A DNA stretch of 64,000 bases from Magnetospirillum sp. (lineage in GTDB: Bacteria; Pseudomonadota; Alphaproteobacteria; CACIAM-22H2), in NCBI GenBank assembly GCA_027532905.1, contig JAPZUA010000001.1, positions 1,237,950 through 1,301,949 of the forward strand. The letters run 5' to 3'. The position numbers and the translations under genes were made by a program. The notes below the pieces were generated by a model. It searched no databases and was not told where the DNA came from. It was given only the letters and a program-made list of their open reading frames with translations. This document shows positions 25,101-34,278 of this stretch, in pieces. The stretch's first letter is position 1. Every line of letters begins with the position of its first letter.

Positions 25101-25825
25101 GCCGTTTTCTCGAGGTCGCGCACGTCACGAAGCGCTTTCGCGGCCTCACGGCCGTCGACGATGTTTCGTTCGGTCTCGACAAGGGTGCGATCTACGCGAT
25201 CATCGGGCCGAACGGGGCGGGCAAAACGACCTTGTTCAATCTGCTCGCGGGCGTCTATGCGCCCGACACCGGCAGCATCGCCTTCGAAGGCAAGCCGATC
25301 GCAGGGCTCGCGCCTGAGAAGATCTGCCAAGCCGGCATTGCGCGCACCTTCCAGATCGTGCGGCCGTTTCCGGGTTTGAGCGTGCTCGAAAACGCCAAGA
25401 TCGGCGCCCTGCTTCGCCATCGCGATCCGGCGAATGCCGAACAAGCGGCGGGCGAAACGCTGCGCCGCCTCGATCTGTGGGACAAGCGCCGCCAGCTCGC
25501 GGCAAGCCTCACATTGCCCGACCGCAAACGCCTCGAGATGGCGCGGGCACTCGCAACGGAACCCAAACTCCTGCTGCTCGACGAGGTGATGGCGGGCTTG
25601 AGGCCCACCGAAACCGATCGCATCGTCGCGATCCTCAAAGCGCTGGCAGCCGAAAGCGGCCTCACCGTGCTGCTGATCGAGCATGTGATGCGTGCGGTGA
25701 TGGCGCTCGCCGAGCGCATCTTGGTGCTCCATCACGGGGCCGCGATCGCCGAAGGGGAACCCGCTGCCGTCGTACGCGATCCGCTCGTGCTCGAATGCTA
25801 TCTGGGGGCCGAAGCGCTCGAATGA
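25097..25825 (+). CDS. Liv-type ABC ATPase, LivG class
   Basis: A 242-residue ATPase with Walker A GPNGAGKTT (near 36-44), the LivG-specific GIARTFQIVRPFPGLSVLEN Q-loop region, and Walker B LLLLDEVMAGL. The ABC signature is replaced by LTLPDRKRLEMARAL, a degenerate form known in this LivG branch, and the usual D-E-P is D-E-V. The His switch is in LIEHVM. GTG start at 25097 overlaps the LivM stop. It should pair with the LivF-class subunit, whose signature is canonical. Confidence 0.92.
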   Translation: MSRFLEVAHVTKRFRGLTAVDDVSFGLDKGAIYAIIGPNGAGKTTLFNLLAGVYAPDTGSIAFEGKPIAGLAPEKICQAGIARTFQIVRPFPGLSVLENAKIGALLRHRDPANAEQAAGETLRRLDLWDKRRQLAASLTLPDRKRLEMARALATEPKLLLLDEVMAGLRPTETDRIVAILKALAAESGLTVLLIEHVMRAVMALAERILVLHHGAAIAEGEPAAVVRDPLVLECYLGAEALE

Positions 25826-26529
25826 TGCTCAAGGTCGAAACGCTCGATCTTTTCCACGGCGATGCGCAAGCGCTCGACCAAGTGTCGCTCGGCGTTGAAG
25901 CGCACAGCGTCGTCGCGATCGTGGGCGCCAACGGGGCCGGCAAAACCTCGCTGATCCGCACGGTCGCCGGCATCCACAAGCCCGCGCGCGGGCGCATTCT
26001 GTGGCACGGGCAGGATATTGCGGGCTGGCCGAGCCACAAGGTCTGCGAACTCGGGATCGGCCAAGTCGCCGAGGGTCGTCAAATTTTCCCCACGCTCACG
26101 GTGCGCGAGAATCTCGAAACCGGGGCCATGCTGAAGCGCGCCAAGGCCAAGCGCCACGCGAATCTCGAGCGTGTTCTGGCCCTCTTCCCGAAACTCGCGC
26201 AGCGTGAGCGCCAGGCAGCGGGCACGTTGTCGGGCGGCGAACAACAGATGCTCGCGATCGGCCGCTGCCTGATGGGCGAGCCGAGCCTCGTGATGTTCGA
26301 CGAGCCGTCGCTGGGCTTGGCCCCCGCCGTCGTCGGTGAGATGCTGCGCACGATCCGCACACTAGCAAGCGAGGGGCTCACGGTCGTGCTCGTCGAACAA
26401 AACGTCGCGGTCTCGCTCAAGCTCGCCGACCGCGCCTACGTACTCGAAAACGGCCGCATCGTGCTCGAGGGCACGGGGGCCGAGCTCCTCGCCGACGACC
26501 GCGTGCGCCAGGCGTATTTGGGGCTGTGA
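25822..26529 (+). CDS. Liv-type ABC ATPase, LivF class
   Basis: A 235-residue ATPase with Walker A GANGAGKTS, the LivF-specific GIGQVAEGRQIFPTLTVREN segment, canonical signature LSGGEQQMLAIGR and Walker B LVMFDEPSLGL. It starts at ATG 25822, overlapping LivG by 4 bp; a second ATG follows at once. It completes a full importer (receptor, two permeases, two ATPases) in five genes. Its stop lies in a 14-bp palindrome shared with the convergent TPR gene. Confidence 0.92.
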   Translation: MMLKVETLDLFHGDAQALDQVSLGVEAHSVVAIVGANGAGKTSLIRTVAGIHKPARGRILWHGQDIAGWPSHKVCELGIGQVAEGRQIFPTLTVRENLETGAMLKRAKAKRHANLERVLALFPKLAQRERQAAGTLSGGEQQMLAIGRCLMGEPSLVMFDEPSLGLAPAVVGEMLRTIRTLASEGLTVVLVEQNVAVSLKLADRAYVLENGRIVLEGTGAELLADDRVRQAYLGL

Positions 26530-26538
26530 GCGCTCACA
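26525..26538. terminator. Perfect 14-bp palindrome across two convergent stop codons
   Basis: TGTGAGCGCTCACA is a perfect inverted repeat containing both the LivF-class stop (26527-26529) and the TPR-gene stop (26534-26536). It has no loop, so as RNA it would form at most a small hairpin; as DNA it is a good dimer site. It may limit read-through from either side, but there is no T-run. Confidence 0.3.
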
Positions 26539-27799
26539 CTTTCGGCACGCTCGAATAGAGCGATACGAACAAGAATCGTTTGGCCGCTTCTTCGGGCGCA
26601 AACGAATCGTCCATCCAATTCATCGTCTCGGGCGAAAACTCGCGGAAGCTTCGCCACATTCCGTTGCGGCGCATATGGAGCCACGCCGCATGCAGCGCCA
26701 CTTGGTCGATCGTCCAGGTTGCTTGGCGGCTTTCGAGGAAATGACGGCAATAACCCGCCACCAGATCGGCATAGCGCAAGGAAGCTTGCGTATCGCCGAA
26801 ATAGACCAACGTCGCGAGCAGGCGGTTGGCAAAATCGTAGCGGATTTTTACATTGGCCCCGGCATCGACTGCCGCGAGATCGTCGAGCCAAGCGCGCGGA
26901 TCGCGCGTGGGGGCAAGATCGATGTCGCAGACCAGGATGGGTCGCCGATAGCGGCGCATCAGATGCGGCAGGACGAGAAAGCGCGCGCAGGAATAGTAGG
27001 TCTTGGCAGCGTAGAACGGATCGCCGTCGGCGGGTGCAAATCGCGCAAGGTCGGTCGTCTCGCGCGTGATCGCAAGATCGAGATGTCCTTGCGTGAGATC
27101 GCGCACCCGCGCAAGCCGCGCTTCAGATTCGGGCGTCGAATTCACGATGTGCAGATGCAAGCCAATGCCCGGCGCTTGGGCGGCCAGATTGCCCGCCAGC
27201 AGATCGACGAAGCGCGCCGCATAGCCCGCATCGGCCGCGGCAAAAAAGATGGGCGCGTCGCCGCCGATATAGCTGCCCTCAGGGGCGGAGCCTGAATCCG
27301 TCGACAAGCCGGCGAAAAACGCATCGTCGAGCCGGATCTGGCGCGCGATTGCCGAGAAATGCAGATGCGGATCGAGGCCCGGCGGATTCGGCAATTCGCC
27401 CCAGCGCGCGAAGGCATCGGCGGCGCCCGCGACGTCGTCGCACTCGGCGCGCGCGGTCCCGAGCCCGTACCACGATCCGCCGTCGCGGGGACCCAGCGCG
27501 GTCGCACGCATGAACGCTGCAACCGCCTCGGCCGGGCGCTCGAGATCGAGCAGCGCATTGCCCAAGCGCCGCTCGACGTCGCCCGCGCGCGGACTGAGTT
27601 CGAGCGCGCGCCGATAAGAGGCAACCGCCGCCGTCGCATCGCCGAGCCCGTGAAGTGCGCGGCCCAGCAGCGAATGGATGGGGGCTATCGTCGGCGCAAG
27701 CTCAGCCGCGTGCGCCAGAATCGCTCGTGCGGCCGCAAAATCGCGCCGCTTCACGCACGCCTCGCCCTCGCGCAGCAGGCTGTAGGCGTCGGACGACAA
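26534..27799 (-). CDS. TPR protein with C-terminal glycosyltransferase-like domain
   Basis: A 421-residue protein. Residues about 4-135 form tetratricopeptide repeats (AHAAELAPTIAPIHSLLGRALHG and two more copies with the A-x3-Y/F spacing). From about 170 the chain changes: an alpha/beta region with ILVCDIDLAPTRDPRAWLDDL near 295-315 resembles the D-x-D nucleotide-sugar site of glycosyltransferases. The start appears to be TTG 27799, since its stop-start junction with the upstream M20 gene is immediate and GAAGG lies just before it. No signal peptide. Substrate unknown; pairing with the amidohydrolase may be positional only. Confidence 0.65.
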   Translation of the reverse strand: MSSDAYSLLREGEACVKRRDFAAARAILAHAAELAPTIAPIHSLLGRALHGLGDATAAVASYRRALELSPRAGDVERRLGNALLDLERPAEAVAAFMRATALGPRDGGSWYGLGTARAECDDVAGAADAFARWGELPNPPGLDPHLHFSAIARQIRLDDAFFAGLSTDSGSAPEGSYIGGDAPIFFAAADAGYAARFVDLLAGNLAAQAPGIGLHLHIVNSTPESEARLARVRDLTQGHLDLAITRETTDLARFAPADGDPFYAAKTYYSCARFLVLPHLMRRYRRPILVCDIDLAPTRDPRAWLDDLAAVDAGANVKIRYDFANRLLATLVYFGDTQASLRYADLVAGYCRHFLESRQATWTIDQVALHAAWLHMRRNGMWRSFREFSPETMNWMDDSFAPEEAAKRFLFVSLYSSVPKV

Positions 27800-29032
27800 T
27801 CAGGCCTTCGCCGCGTCGAGGATCGCGTGCAGTAGCACATTGCAGCCCGCCGCAAGATCGCCGGGCTTGGCGTCCTCGACCTCGTTGTGGCTGATACCGT
27901 CGACGCACGGTACGAAGATCATCGCGGTGGGTGCTACGCGCGCCATATAGACCGCATCGTGCCCCGCACCCGACACGATCTCCATCGCCGGATAATCGAA
28001 CATCGCCGCCCCTTGGCGCACCGCATCGACCAAGCTCGGCGCGAACGGTGTGGGCGGGAAGTACCAGAAATCCTTGATATCGAGTTCGAGCCCTGCAGAT
28101 GCCGCGATCGCGGCACAGCGTTCTTTGAGGGCCGCATCCATACCCGACAGGCGCTTATCGTCCGGATGGCGGAAATCGACCGTGAAGAATACGCGGCCCG
28201 GAATCGTGTTGCGGCTGTTGGGCGAAGATTGGATGAAGCCAACGGTGGCGCACGCATACGGCTGGAATTCGAAGCCGATCGCGTTGACCGTCTCGATCAT
28301 GCGTGCGGCCCCCACCAGCGCATCCTTGCGTCGGCGCATTGGCGTGGGACCGGCATGCGCTTCCTGGCCGACGACCGTGACCTCGTACCAGCGCTGGCCT
28401 TGGGCACCTGTGACGATACCGATGGTCTTTTTCTCGGCTTCGAGGATAGGGCCTTGTTCGATATGTGCTTCGAAATACGCAGCCGTTGCGCGGCCGCCGA
28501 CGGGGGCAGCCCCGCGATAGCCGATCCGGTCGAGCGCTTGGGCGAACGACACGCCGTCGATGTCTTGCTTGGCGTCGACCTCGTCTGCTGCGAACACGCC
28601 CGCATAAACGCCCGAGCCCATCATGGCCGGCGAAAAGCGCGAGCCTTCTTCGTTGGTCCACACGGCCACTTCGATGGCGCGGTCGGTTTCAATCTTCGCG
28701 TCGGCCAGCGTGCGCAGCACTTCGAGGCCCGCGAGCACGCCGTACACGCCGTCGAACCGGCCGCCGGTGGGCTGCGTGTCGAGATGACTGCCGGTCATCA
28801 CGGCGGGCAGATCGGCGCGCTTGCCGGGCCTGCGCGCGAACATGTTGCCCACGCGGTCGATCTCGACCGTGCAGCCGACGGACTTCGCCCATTGCGCAAA
28901 CAGATCGCGCCCCTGCCGGTCGAGATCGGTCAAGGCCAAGCGGCATACGCCGCCCTTGGGGGTGGCGCCGATGCGCGCCATGTCCATAAGGCTTTGCCAC
29001 AGACGGTCGGAGTCGATTCGCAGATTTTTCAT
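27800..29032 (-). CDS. M20-family Zn amidohydrolase (N-carbamoyl amino acid hydrolase / allantoate amidohydrolase type)
   Basis: A 410-residue metal-dependent amidohydrolase of the hydantoinase/carbamoylase branch of M20. The metal site is visible as GSHLDTQPTGGRFDGVYGVL (near 82-101) and TNEEGSRFSPAMMGS (near 126-140), with further ligands in EAHIEQGP and the C-terminal GISHNEVED. Known relatives hydrolyse N-carbamoyl amino acids, beta-ureidopropionate, allantoate or ureidoglycolate. It is divergent from an IlvD/Edd dehydratase across 79 bp. The xanthine dehydrogenase cluster lies 14 kb away, so a ureide role is possible but not shown. Confidence 0.88.
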   Translation of the reverse strand: MKNLRIDSDRLWQSLMDMARIGATPKGGVCRLALTDLDRQGRDLFAQWAKSVGCTVEIDRVGNMFARRPGKRADLPAVMTGSHLDTQPTGGRFDGVYGVLAGLEVLRTLADAKIETDRAIEVAVWTNEEGSRFSPAMMGSGVYAGVFAADEVDAKQDIDGVSFAQALDRIGYRGAAPVGGRATAAYFEAHIEQGPILEAEKKTIGIVTGAQGQRWYEVTVVGQEAHAGPTPMRRRKDALVGAARMIETVNAIGFEFQPYACATVGFIQSSPNSRNTIPGRVFFTVDFRHPDDKRLSGMDAALKERCAAIAASAGLELDIKDFWYFPPTPFAPSLVDAVRQGAAMFDYPAMEIVSGAGHDAVYMARVAPTAMIFVPCVDGISHNEVEDAKPGDLAAGCNVLLHAILDAAKA

Positions 29033-29111
29033 GGTTTCTTTCTACCGGATCGATTGACGCGGCGGGAGAGGGCGTCGCATGCTGCTTCCAAAGAAGGTTG
29101 GGAGAAACAAG

Positions 29112-30842
29112 ATGGCCGTCAACAAGAAAAAGCCGGAAGAACTGCGCTCGCACCGTTGGTACGGCGCGCAAGACATGCGCTCCTTCGGGCACCGCTCGCG
29201 CACCAAGCAGATGGGCTTTTCGGCCGAGGATTATGCGGGCAAGCCGATCATCGCGATCCTCAATACGTTCAGCGACGCCAATCCCTGCCACCACCACTTC
29301 AAATCCCGCGTCGAAGACGTGAAGCGCGGCATCTACCAGGCCGGCGGCTTTCCGCTGGAGATGCCGGCCATGTCGCTGGGCGAGCCCTTCATGAAGCCCA
29401 CGACGATGCTCTACCGCAATCTTATGTCGATGGATGTCGAGGAATTGCTGCGCGCCAACCCGGTCGACGGCGTGGTGCTGATGGGCGGGTGCGACAAGAC
29501 CGTGCCTGCGATGCTGATGGGGGCGGCTTCGATGAACCTGCCCGCGATCTTCCTGCCCGCAGGGCCCATGCTGCGCGGCAACTGGCACGGCAAGACGCTG
29601 GGCTCGGGCTCGGACGTGTGGAAATATTGGGCCGAGAAGCGTGCGGGCAACATCGACGACAAAGCCTGGGTCGAAATCGAAGACGGCATCGCGCGCTCGT
29701 TCGGCACCTGCATGACCATGGGCACGGCCTCGACCTTGGCCTCGGCGGCCGAAGCGCTCGGCATGACGCTGCCAGGAGCCGGCTCGATCCCGGCGGCGGA
29801 TTCGAACCATCCGCGCATGTCGGCCGCCTGCGGGCGGCGCATCGTCGAGATGGTGTGGGAAGATCTCAAGCCCAGCGACATCATGACGACGGCGGCGTTC
29901 GAGAACGCCGTGATGACCGTGACAGCTCTCGCCGGTTCCACCAACTCGATCATCCATCTGATCGCGATGGCCGGGCGCATCGGGGCAGCACTCGATCTCG
30001 ACAAGTTCGACGCGCTCGCCAAGCGCGTGCCCGTGCTCGCCAATCTGCGGCCGAGCGGCAAATATCTGATGGAAGATTTCTACTATGCGGGCGGCCTACC
30101 GGCCTTGTTGGCCCAGCTCGAAAAGTTCCTGCACAAAGACTGCATAACCGCCAACGGCAAGACTCTCGGTGAAAACATCGCCGGGGCCGAGATCTACAAC
30201 GACGACGTGATTCGCACGCTTGCCAACCCGGCAGCGCCCGAAGGCGGCATTGCCGTGCTACGCGGCAGCTTGGCGCCGAGCGGGGCGGTGATCAAGCCGC
30301 CGGCAGCCGAGCCGCATCTGCTCAAACACCGCGGACCGGCGATCGTGTTCAAGAACTACAACGACATGGCCGCGCGCATCGACGATCCCAATCTGGGGGC
30401 GACGAAAGATTCGGTGCTGATCCTGCAAAGTGCGGGGCCGCTCGGGGCTCCGGGCATGCCCGAATGGGGCCAGTTGCCGATTCCCAAAAAGCTGCTCGAA
30501 GCGGGCGTGCGCGACATGGTGCGCATCTCGGATGCGCGCATGAGCGGCACCAGCTACGGCGCGTGCGTGCTGCATGTCGCGCCCGAATCGGCCCTTGGCG
30601 GGCCGCTCGCGCTCGTCAAAGACGGCGACATCGTTTCGCTCGACGTGCCCGCGCGCCGGCTCGATCTCGAGATTTCGGCCGCCGAAATGGCGGCGCGCAA
30701 AGCCGCTTGGAAGACGCCGCCCGAACATTATCCGCGTGGCTACGGCTGGATGCACCATCGCCATGTGACGCAAGCCAACGAAGGTTGCGATTTCGACTTT
30801 TTGCGCGGTACGGCCCCCATCCCCGATCCGGAGATTCATTGA
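29112..30842 (+). CDS. IlvD/Edd-family dehydratase, sugar-acid type (L-arabinonate dehydratase-like)
   Basis: A 576-residue iron-sulfur dehydratase that removes water from a sugar acid to give a 2-keto-3-deoxy acid. Cys59 (DANPCHHH), Cys127 (GGCDKT) and Cys200 (FGTCMTMG) have the spacing of the [2Fe-2S] ligands in Rhizobium L-arabinonate dehydratase, and MSGTSYG near 477-483 carries the catalytic Ser. Its early AQDMRSFGHRSR is typical of pentonate dehydratases, not of IlvD. ATG 29112 has a GGGAG site upstream. A TAXI-TRAP transporter follows within 80 bp, so this is probably one catabolic unit for an organic or sugar acid. Confidence 0.88.
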   Translation: MAVNKKKPEELRSHRWYGAQDMRSFGHRSRTKQMGFSAEDYAGKPIIAILNTFSDANPCHHHFKSRVEDVKRGIYQAGGFPLEMPAMSLGEPFMKPTTMLYRNLMSMDVEELLRANPVDGVVLMGGCDKTVPAMLMGAASMNLPAIFLPAGPMLRGNWHGKTLGSGSDVWKYWAEKRAGNIDDKAWVEIEDGIARSFGTCMTMGTASTLASAAEALGMTLPGAGSIPAADSNHPRMSAACGRRIVEMVWEDLKPSDIMTTAAFENAVMTVTALAGSTNSIIHLIAMAGRIGAALDLDKFDALAKRVPVLANLRPSGKYLMEDFYYAGGLPALLAQLEKFLHKDCITANGKTLGENIAGAEIYNDDVIRTLANPAAPEGGIAVLRGSLAPSGAVIKPPAAEPHLLKHRGPAIVFKNYNDMAARIDDPNLGATKDSVLILQSAGPLGAPGMPEWGQLPIPKKLLEAGVRDMVRISDARMSGTSYGACVLHVAPESALGGPLALVKDGDIVSLDVPARRLDLEISAAEMAARKAAWKTPPEHYPRGYGWMHHRHVTQANEGCDFDFLRGTAPIPDPEIH

Positions 30843-30918
30843 CGCACGGCAGGATTATCGTGTTCACTTGATTGCAGTGCCCCGCAAGAGGGCCGAAAAC
30901 GATCAAGGGAGAAACGCG

Positions 30919-31869
30919 ATGATCCGCCGCTTGGTTCCGCTGGCCGTCAGTGTCGGCGTTCTGTTCTGTGCGACTGCCGCTTCCGCCCAAACCGCCAACA
31001 GCTATCGCCTGATGACCGGGCCGCAAGGCGGGGTGTGGGTGCCGCTCGGTGGGGCGCTCAAAAATCTGTGGGAGAACGCGATCCCCGGCCTCTCGATCCA
31101 GACGCTGCCGGGGGCCGGTATCGCCAATGTGCGCGGCATCGACGAGGACAAGGCCGAGATCGGCTTCGGCAACTCGATTTCGACCGTGGACGGCGTAAAC
31201 GGGGCCGAGCCCTATCCGCGCAAGACCACGAATGTGTGCCAGCTCGCCTCGCTCTATCCGCAGTATTTCCAGGTCGTGGTCAACGAGGATTCCGGCATCA
31301 ACAGCCTCAAGGATCTCAAAGGCAAGGCGATCGCCGTGCAGACGCGCGGCAACACGGCCGAGATCATCACGCAGCACATCCTGCGCGTGGCGGGTTTGAG
31401 CTATTCCGACGTGCGCACCAACTTTCTGCCCTCCTACAACGACGCGGTATCGCTGCTGAAAGACGGCCATGCGCAGGCCTTCACGCTCGGCACCACGATC
31501 CCGGCCTCGTCGGTCATGGATCTCGCGACGTCGCGCAAGATCCGCGTGCTCGACCTCAAAGAAGCCGTCGAGCCGATGAAGAAAATCAATGCGGGCTACA
31601 CGGCCGTGACCTTGCCCGCCAACACCTATCCGGGCCAAACCCAGGCCGCCACGCAGATCGGCTATGCCGCACACCTCATCGTGTCGTGCAAACTGCCCGA
31701 AGACCGCGTCTACACGATGCTGCGCACGATCGCCGCCAATATGCGCGACCTGTCGGCGGTCAACAAAGCGATGGAAAACGTGACGCCGGCGATGATGGCC
31801 GAAGATATCGGCGTGCGCTTCCATCCGGGCGCGGTGCGCTTCTATCGCGAGGCCGGCGTGCGCATGTAG
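30919..31869 (+). CDS. TAXI-family TRAP transporter solute-binding protein
   Basis: A 316-residue periplasmic receptor with a Sec signal (LVPLAVSVGVLFCATAASA, cut near 23). The mature start YRLMTGPQGGVWVPLGGALKNLWE and the GAGIANVRGIDEDKAEIGFGNS segment are diagnostic of TAXI receptors. ATG 30919 is supported by AAGGGAG 8 nt upstream. TAXI receptors bind glutamate/glutamine, dicarboxylates or other organic acids and use ion gradients through a fused permease, which is the next gene. Its substrate is probably the acid dehydrated by the upstream enzyme or a relative (inference). Confidence 0.9.
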   Translation: MIRRLVPLAVSVGVLFCATAASAQTANSYRLMTGPQGGVWVPLGGALKNLWENAIPGLSIQTLPGAGIANVRGIDEDKAEIGFGNSISTVDGVNGAEPYPRKTTNVCQLASLYPQYFQVVVNEDSGINSLKDLKGKAIAVQTRGNTAEIITQHILRVAGLSYSDVRTNFLPSYNDAVSLLKDGHAQAFTLGTTIPASSVMDLATSRKIRVLDLKEAVEPMKKINAGYTAVTLPANTYPGQTQAATQIGYAAHLIVSCKLPEDRVYTMLRTIAANMRDLSAVNKAMENVTPAMMAEDIGVRFHPGAVRFYREAGVRM

Positions 31870-31908
31870 GCGAAACGACGGCGAACGGGCGGGGTCGACG
31901 AAAACACA

Positions 31909-33753
31909 ATGCAGAACATGAGCTATGCGCGCGCGGTGGCGCTGCTGGTCGGCGCCATCGGTGCAGCCATGTCGCTGTGGCATATGTGGGTGATCGTCGC
32001 GGCCCCGCCCGAAGCTTTGTTCTTCCGCGGCGGGCACTTGATGTTTGCGATGGTGCTCGTCTTTCTGCTCTATCCGCTGGCGGCCAAAGACGACGCAAAA
32101 ACGCCCGGCCTGCTCGATTGGCTGTGCATCGCGGGCAGCATCGTCTTCATCGGCTATCTGTGGGTCAATTACCGCTACCTCATCAACCGCATCCCCTACA
32201 TCGACGACCCGACGAGCATGGACAAAGCGATGGCCGTGCTGGCGATCGTGCTCGTGATGGAAGCCACGCGCCGGGTGATCGGCTGGGCCTTGCCGATCAC
32301 GGCGATGGCCTTCATGGGCTATTGCCTTGTGTTCACGAACATCTCGTTCGACGCGTTTCTCGACCAAACGTACCTGACCACCGAGGGGATTTTCGGCTCG
32401 ACCTTGGGTGTGTCGGCGGCGTTCGTCCTGATCTTCGTGCTGTTCGGCTCGTTCATGGAGCGCACGGGCACGGGCCAGCTCTTCATGGATTTTGCGCTCG
32501 CCTTGACCGGGCGGCAGGCGGGCGGACCCGGCAAGGTTTCGGTCGTGTCGTCCTCGCTGTTCGGCACGATTTCGGGCTCGGCCGTGGCCAACGTGATGGT
32601 CGACGGGCCGATCACGATCCCGCTCATGAAGCGCTCGGGCTTCAAGCCGCATTTTGCGGCCGGGATCGAGGCCGTTGCGTCCACGGGCGGCCAGATCATG
32701 CCGCCGATCATGGGGGCTGCCGCCTTCGTGATGGCCGAATATCTGCAGACGACCTATTTCCAGGTCACGCTGTGGGCGCTGATCCCGGCATTCCTCTACT
32801 ACGTCGCGTGTTTCGGTGCCGTCCATTTCGAGGCCAAGCGCGACGGGCTCAAGGGTCTCAGTGCCGCCGAAACGCCGCGCCTGGGCGCCGTGATGCGCGC
32901 GCGCGGCCACCTGTTCATCCCCGTGCTCGCCATCCTGGTCATGATGTTTTCGGGCTATTCCTCGCCGCTCGCGGCCCTGGTCGGCACGTTGCTGTGCTTC
33001 CCCGTGGCGCTGATGCGCAAGAACACGCGCGAAGGCTTGAGCTGGTGGCATGTGCTCGACGCCCTCATCGACGGAGCAAAAAACGCATTGTCGGTCGCCA
33101 TGGCGTGCGCATGTGCGGGCATCGTGATCGGCGTAATCGCGCTCACGGGCATCGGCATCCAGTTCACGCAATGGGTGCTGGTCCTCGCCCAAAACACGCT
33201 GCTGCTGGCCCTCGTGGTGACAGCGATGGCCGGCATCGTGCTCGGCATGGGCATGCCGACCACGCCCGCCTACATCATCATGGTGTCGCTGCTCGTACCG
33301 GCGCTCATGAAGCTCGGCGTGGTCGAACCGGCCGCACATATGTTTGCGTTCTATTTCGCCATTCTGTCGGCGATCACGCCGCCCGTGGCGCTTGCCGTGT
33401 TCGCGGCCGCGAGCCTCGCCAAATCCGATCTTTGGGCATCGGGCTGGGCGGCCGTGAAGATCGGTGCTGCGGGCTTCGTAGTCCCGTTCATGTTCGTCTA
33501 CGAACCGGCCTTGCTGATGATCGGCGACTGGGCCGACATCGCGCGCGGCTTTGCGGTGGCGTCGCTCGGCATCGCAATGCTCGCAGGCGGCTTGCACGGC
33601 TATTTCTTGCGCCGCTGCACGGCGCTCGAGAAAACCATGCTGCTTGCCGGTGCCGCCTGCGTCGTCTTCCCGAGTGCCGTTACCGACCTGACCGGCCTCG
33701 GCCTTGGGGCCGCGGTGCTGCTGATGCAGCGCCTGCGGCCCGCAGAGTCCTAA
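31909..33753 (+). CDS. TRAP transporter permease, fused small (4TM) and large (12TM) subunits
   Basis: A 614-residue inner-membrane protein with about 16 hydrophobic segments. The first four (roughly 1-100) correspond to the small DctQ-like domain; the rest is the DctM-like ion-coupled channel, with LFGSFMERTGTGQLFMDFA, GSAVANVMVDGPITIPLMKR and GMGMPTTPAYIIMVSLLVP conserved. DctQ-M fusions are the normal partner of TAXI receptors. It follows the receptor gene by 39 bp and ends exactly against the convergent GlcG-like gene. Confidence 0.92.
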   Translation: MQNMSYARAVALLVGAIGAAMSLWHMWVIVAAPPEALFFRGGHLMFAMVLVFLLYPLAAKDDAKTPGLLDWLCIAGSIVFIGYLWVNYRYLINRIPYIDDPTSMDKAMAVLAIVLVMEATRRVIGWALPITAMAFMGYCLVFTNISFDAFLDQTYLTTEGIFGSTLGVSAAFVLIFVLFGSFMERTGTGQLFMDFALALTGRQAGGPGKVSVVSSSLFGTISGSAVANVMVDGPITIPLMKRSGFKPHFAAGIEAVASTGGQIMPPIMGAAAFVMAEYLQTTYFQVTLWALIPAFLYYVACFGAVHFEAKRDGLKGLSAAETPRLGAVMRARGHLFIPVLAILVMMFSGYSSPLAALVGTLLCFPVALMRKNTREGLSWWHVLDALIDGAKNALSVAMACACAGIVIGVIALTGIGIQFTQWVLVLAQNTLLLALVVTAMAGIVLGMGMPTTPAYIIMVSLLVPALMKLGVVEPAAHMFAFYFAILSAITPPVALAVFAAASLAKSDLWASGWAAVKIGAAGFVVPFMFVYEPALLMIGDWADIARGFAVASLGIAMLAGGLHGYFLRRCTALEKTMLLAGAACVVFPSAVTDLTGLGLGAAVLLMQRLRPAES

Positions 33754-34179
33754 TCAGAAATCGGTCTTGGCACCCGCAAGTGCGGCAACGCCGGCCTTGG
33801 CGACTTCGAGATCCTGGTCGCCCGTACCCGAACCCACGCCAATGCCGCCGATCGTGTGGCCGTCGACGACGATCGGCAGGCCGCCTTTGACGTTCAGGAG
33901 CTTGCCTTGCGTGGCGATGGCAAGGCGAATATCGAGCCCTTCGGCCATGCCGCCGGTGGGTGCGCGGCTCGACGCGGCCGAGATCGCCTTACGCGTGGCC
34001 GAATCGACCGACAAGGGCTTCGCACCGTCCATGCGCGCAAAAGCCAGCAGATTGCCGCCATTGTCGACGATAGCAATGCATTGCGGCACGGCCATCGCGT
34101 CGGCCTTGGCCACGGCGGCGGCCAGCATCTTGTTCGCACCCGCATAGGTGAGTTTCAGAAACGCAACGACATCGGCCAT
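33754..34179 (-). CDS. GlcG/HbpS-family protein
   Basis: A 141-residue protein of the GlcG/HbpS (formerly DUF336) family. GlcG is encoded with glycolate oxidase in E. coli, and HbpS binds haem in Streptomyces; the general role is unclear, possibly cofactor or small-acid binding. Family features include VPQCIAIVDNGGNLLAFARMDGA, SVDSATRKAISAA and the C-terminal GGIGVGSGTGDQDLEVAKAGVAAL. It is soluble with no signal peptide. It converges on the TRAP permease with no spacer. The dehydratase/TRAP context fits a carboxylic-acid theme. Confidence 0.86.
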   Translation of the reverse strand: MADVVAFLKLTYAGANKMLAAAVAKADAMAVPQCIAIVDNGGNLLAFARMDGAKPLSVDSATRKAISAASSRAPTGGMAEGLDIRLAIATQGKLLNVKGGLPIVVDGHTIGGIGVGSGTGDQDLEVAKAGVAALAGAKTDF

Positions 34180-34278
34180 GCTTTGGGTCCATCCACACGA
34201 AAGAGAGAAAGCGACACGTGCGCGAGATTTGCCCCGACGCGCGGTGGCCGCACAAGCATTATTTCAAGGCGGCAGCAC

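Noticed and set aside
27887-30172. A 761-codon plus-strand frame antisense to the M20 gene and entering the dehydratase gene
   Set aside because: It contradicts two well-supported genes and has no family motif.
30616-33597. A 993-codon minus-strand frame antisense to the TAXI-TRAP genes
   Set aside because: The plus-strand genes have signal peptide, receptor and membrane motifs. The antisense product is a low-complexity His/Arg/Asp string.
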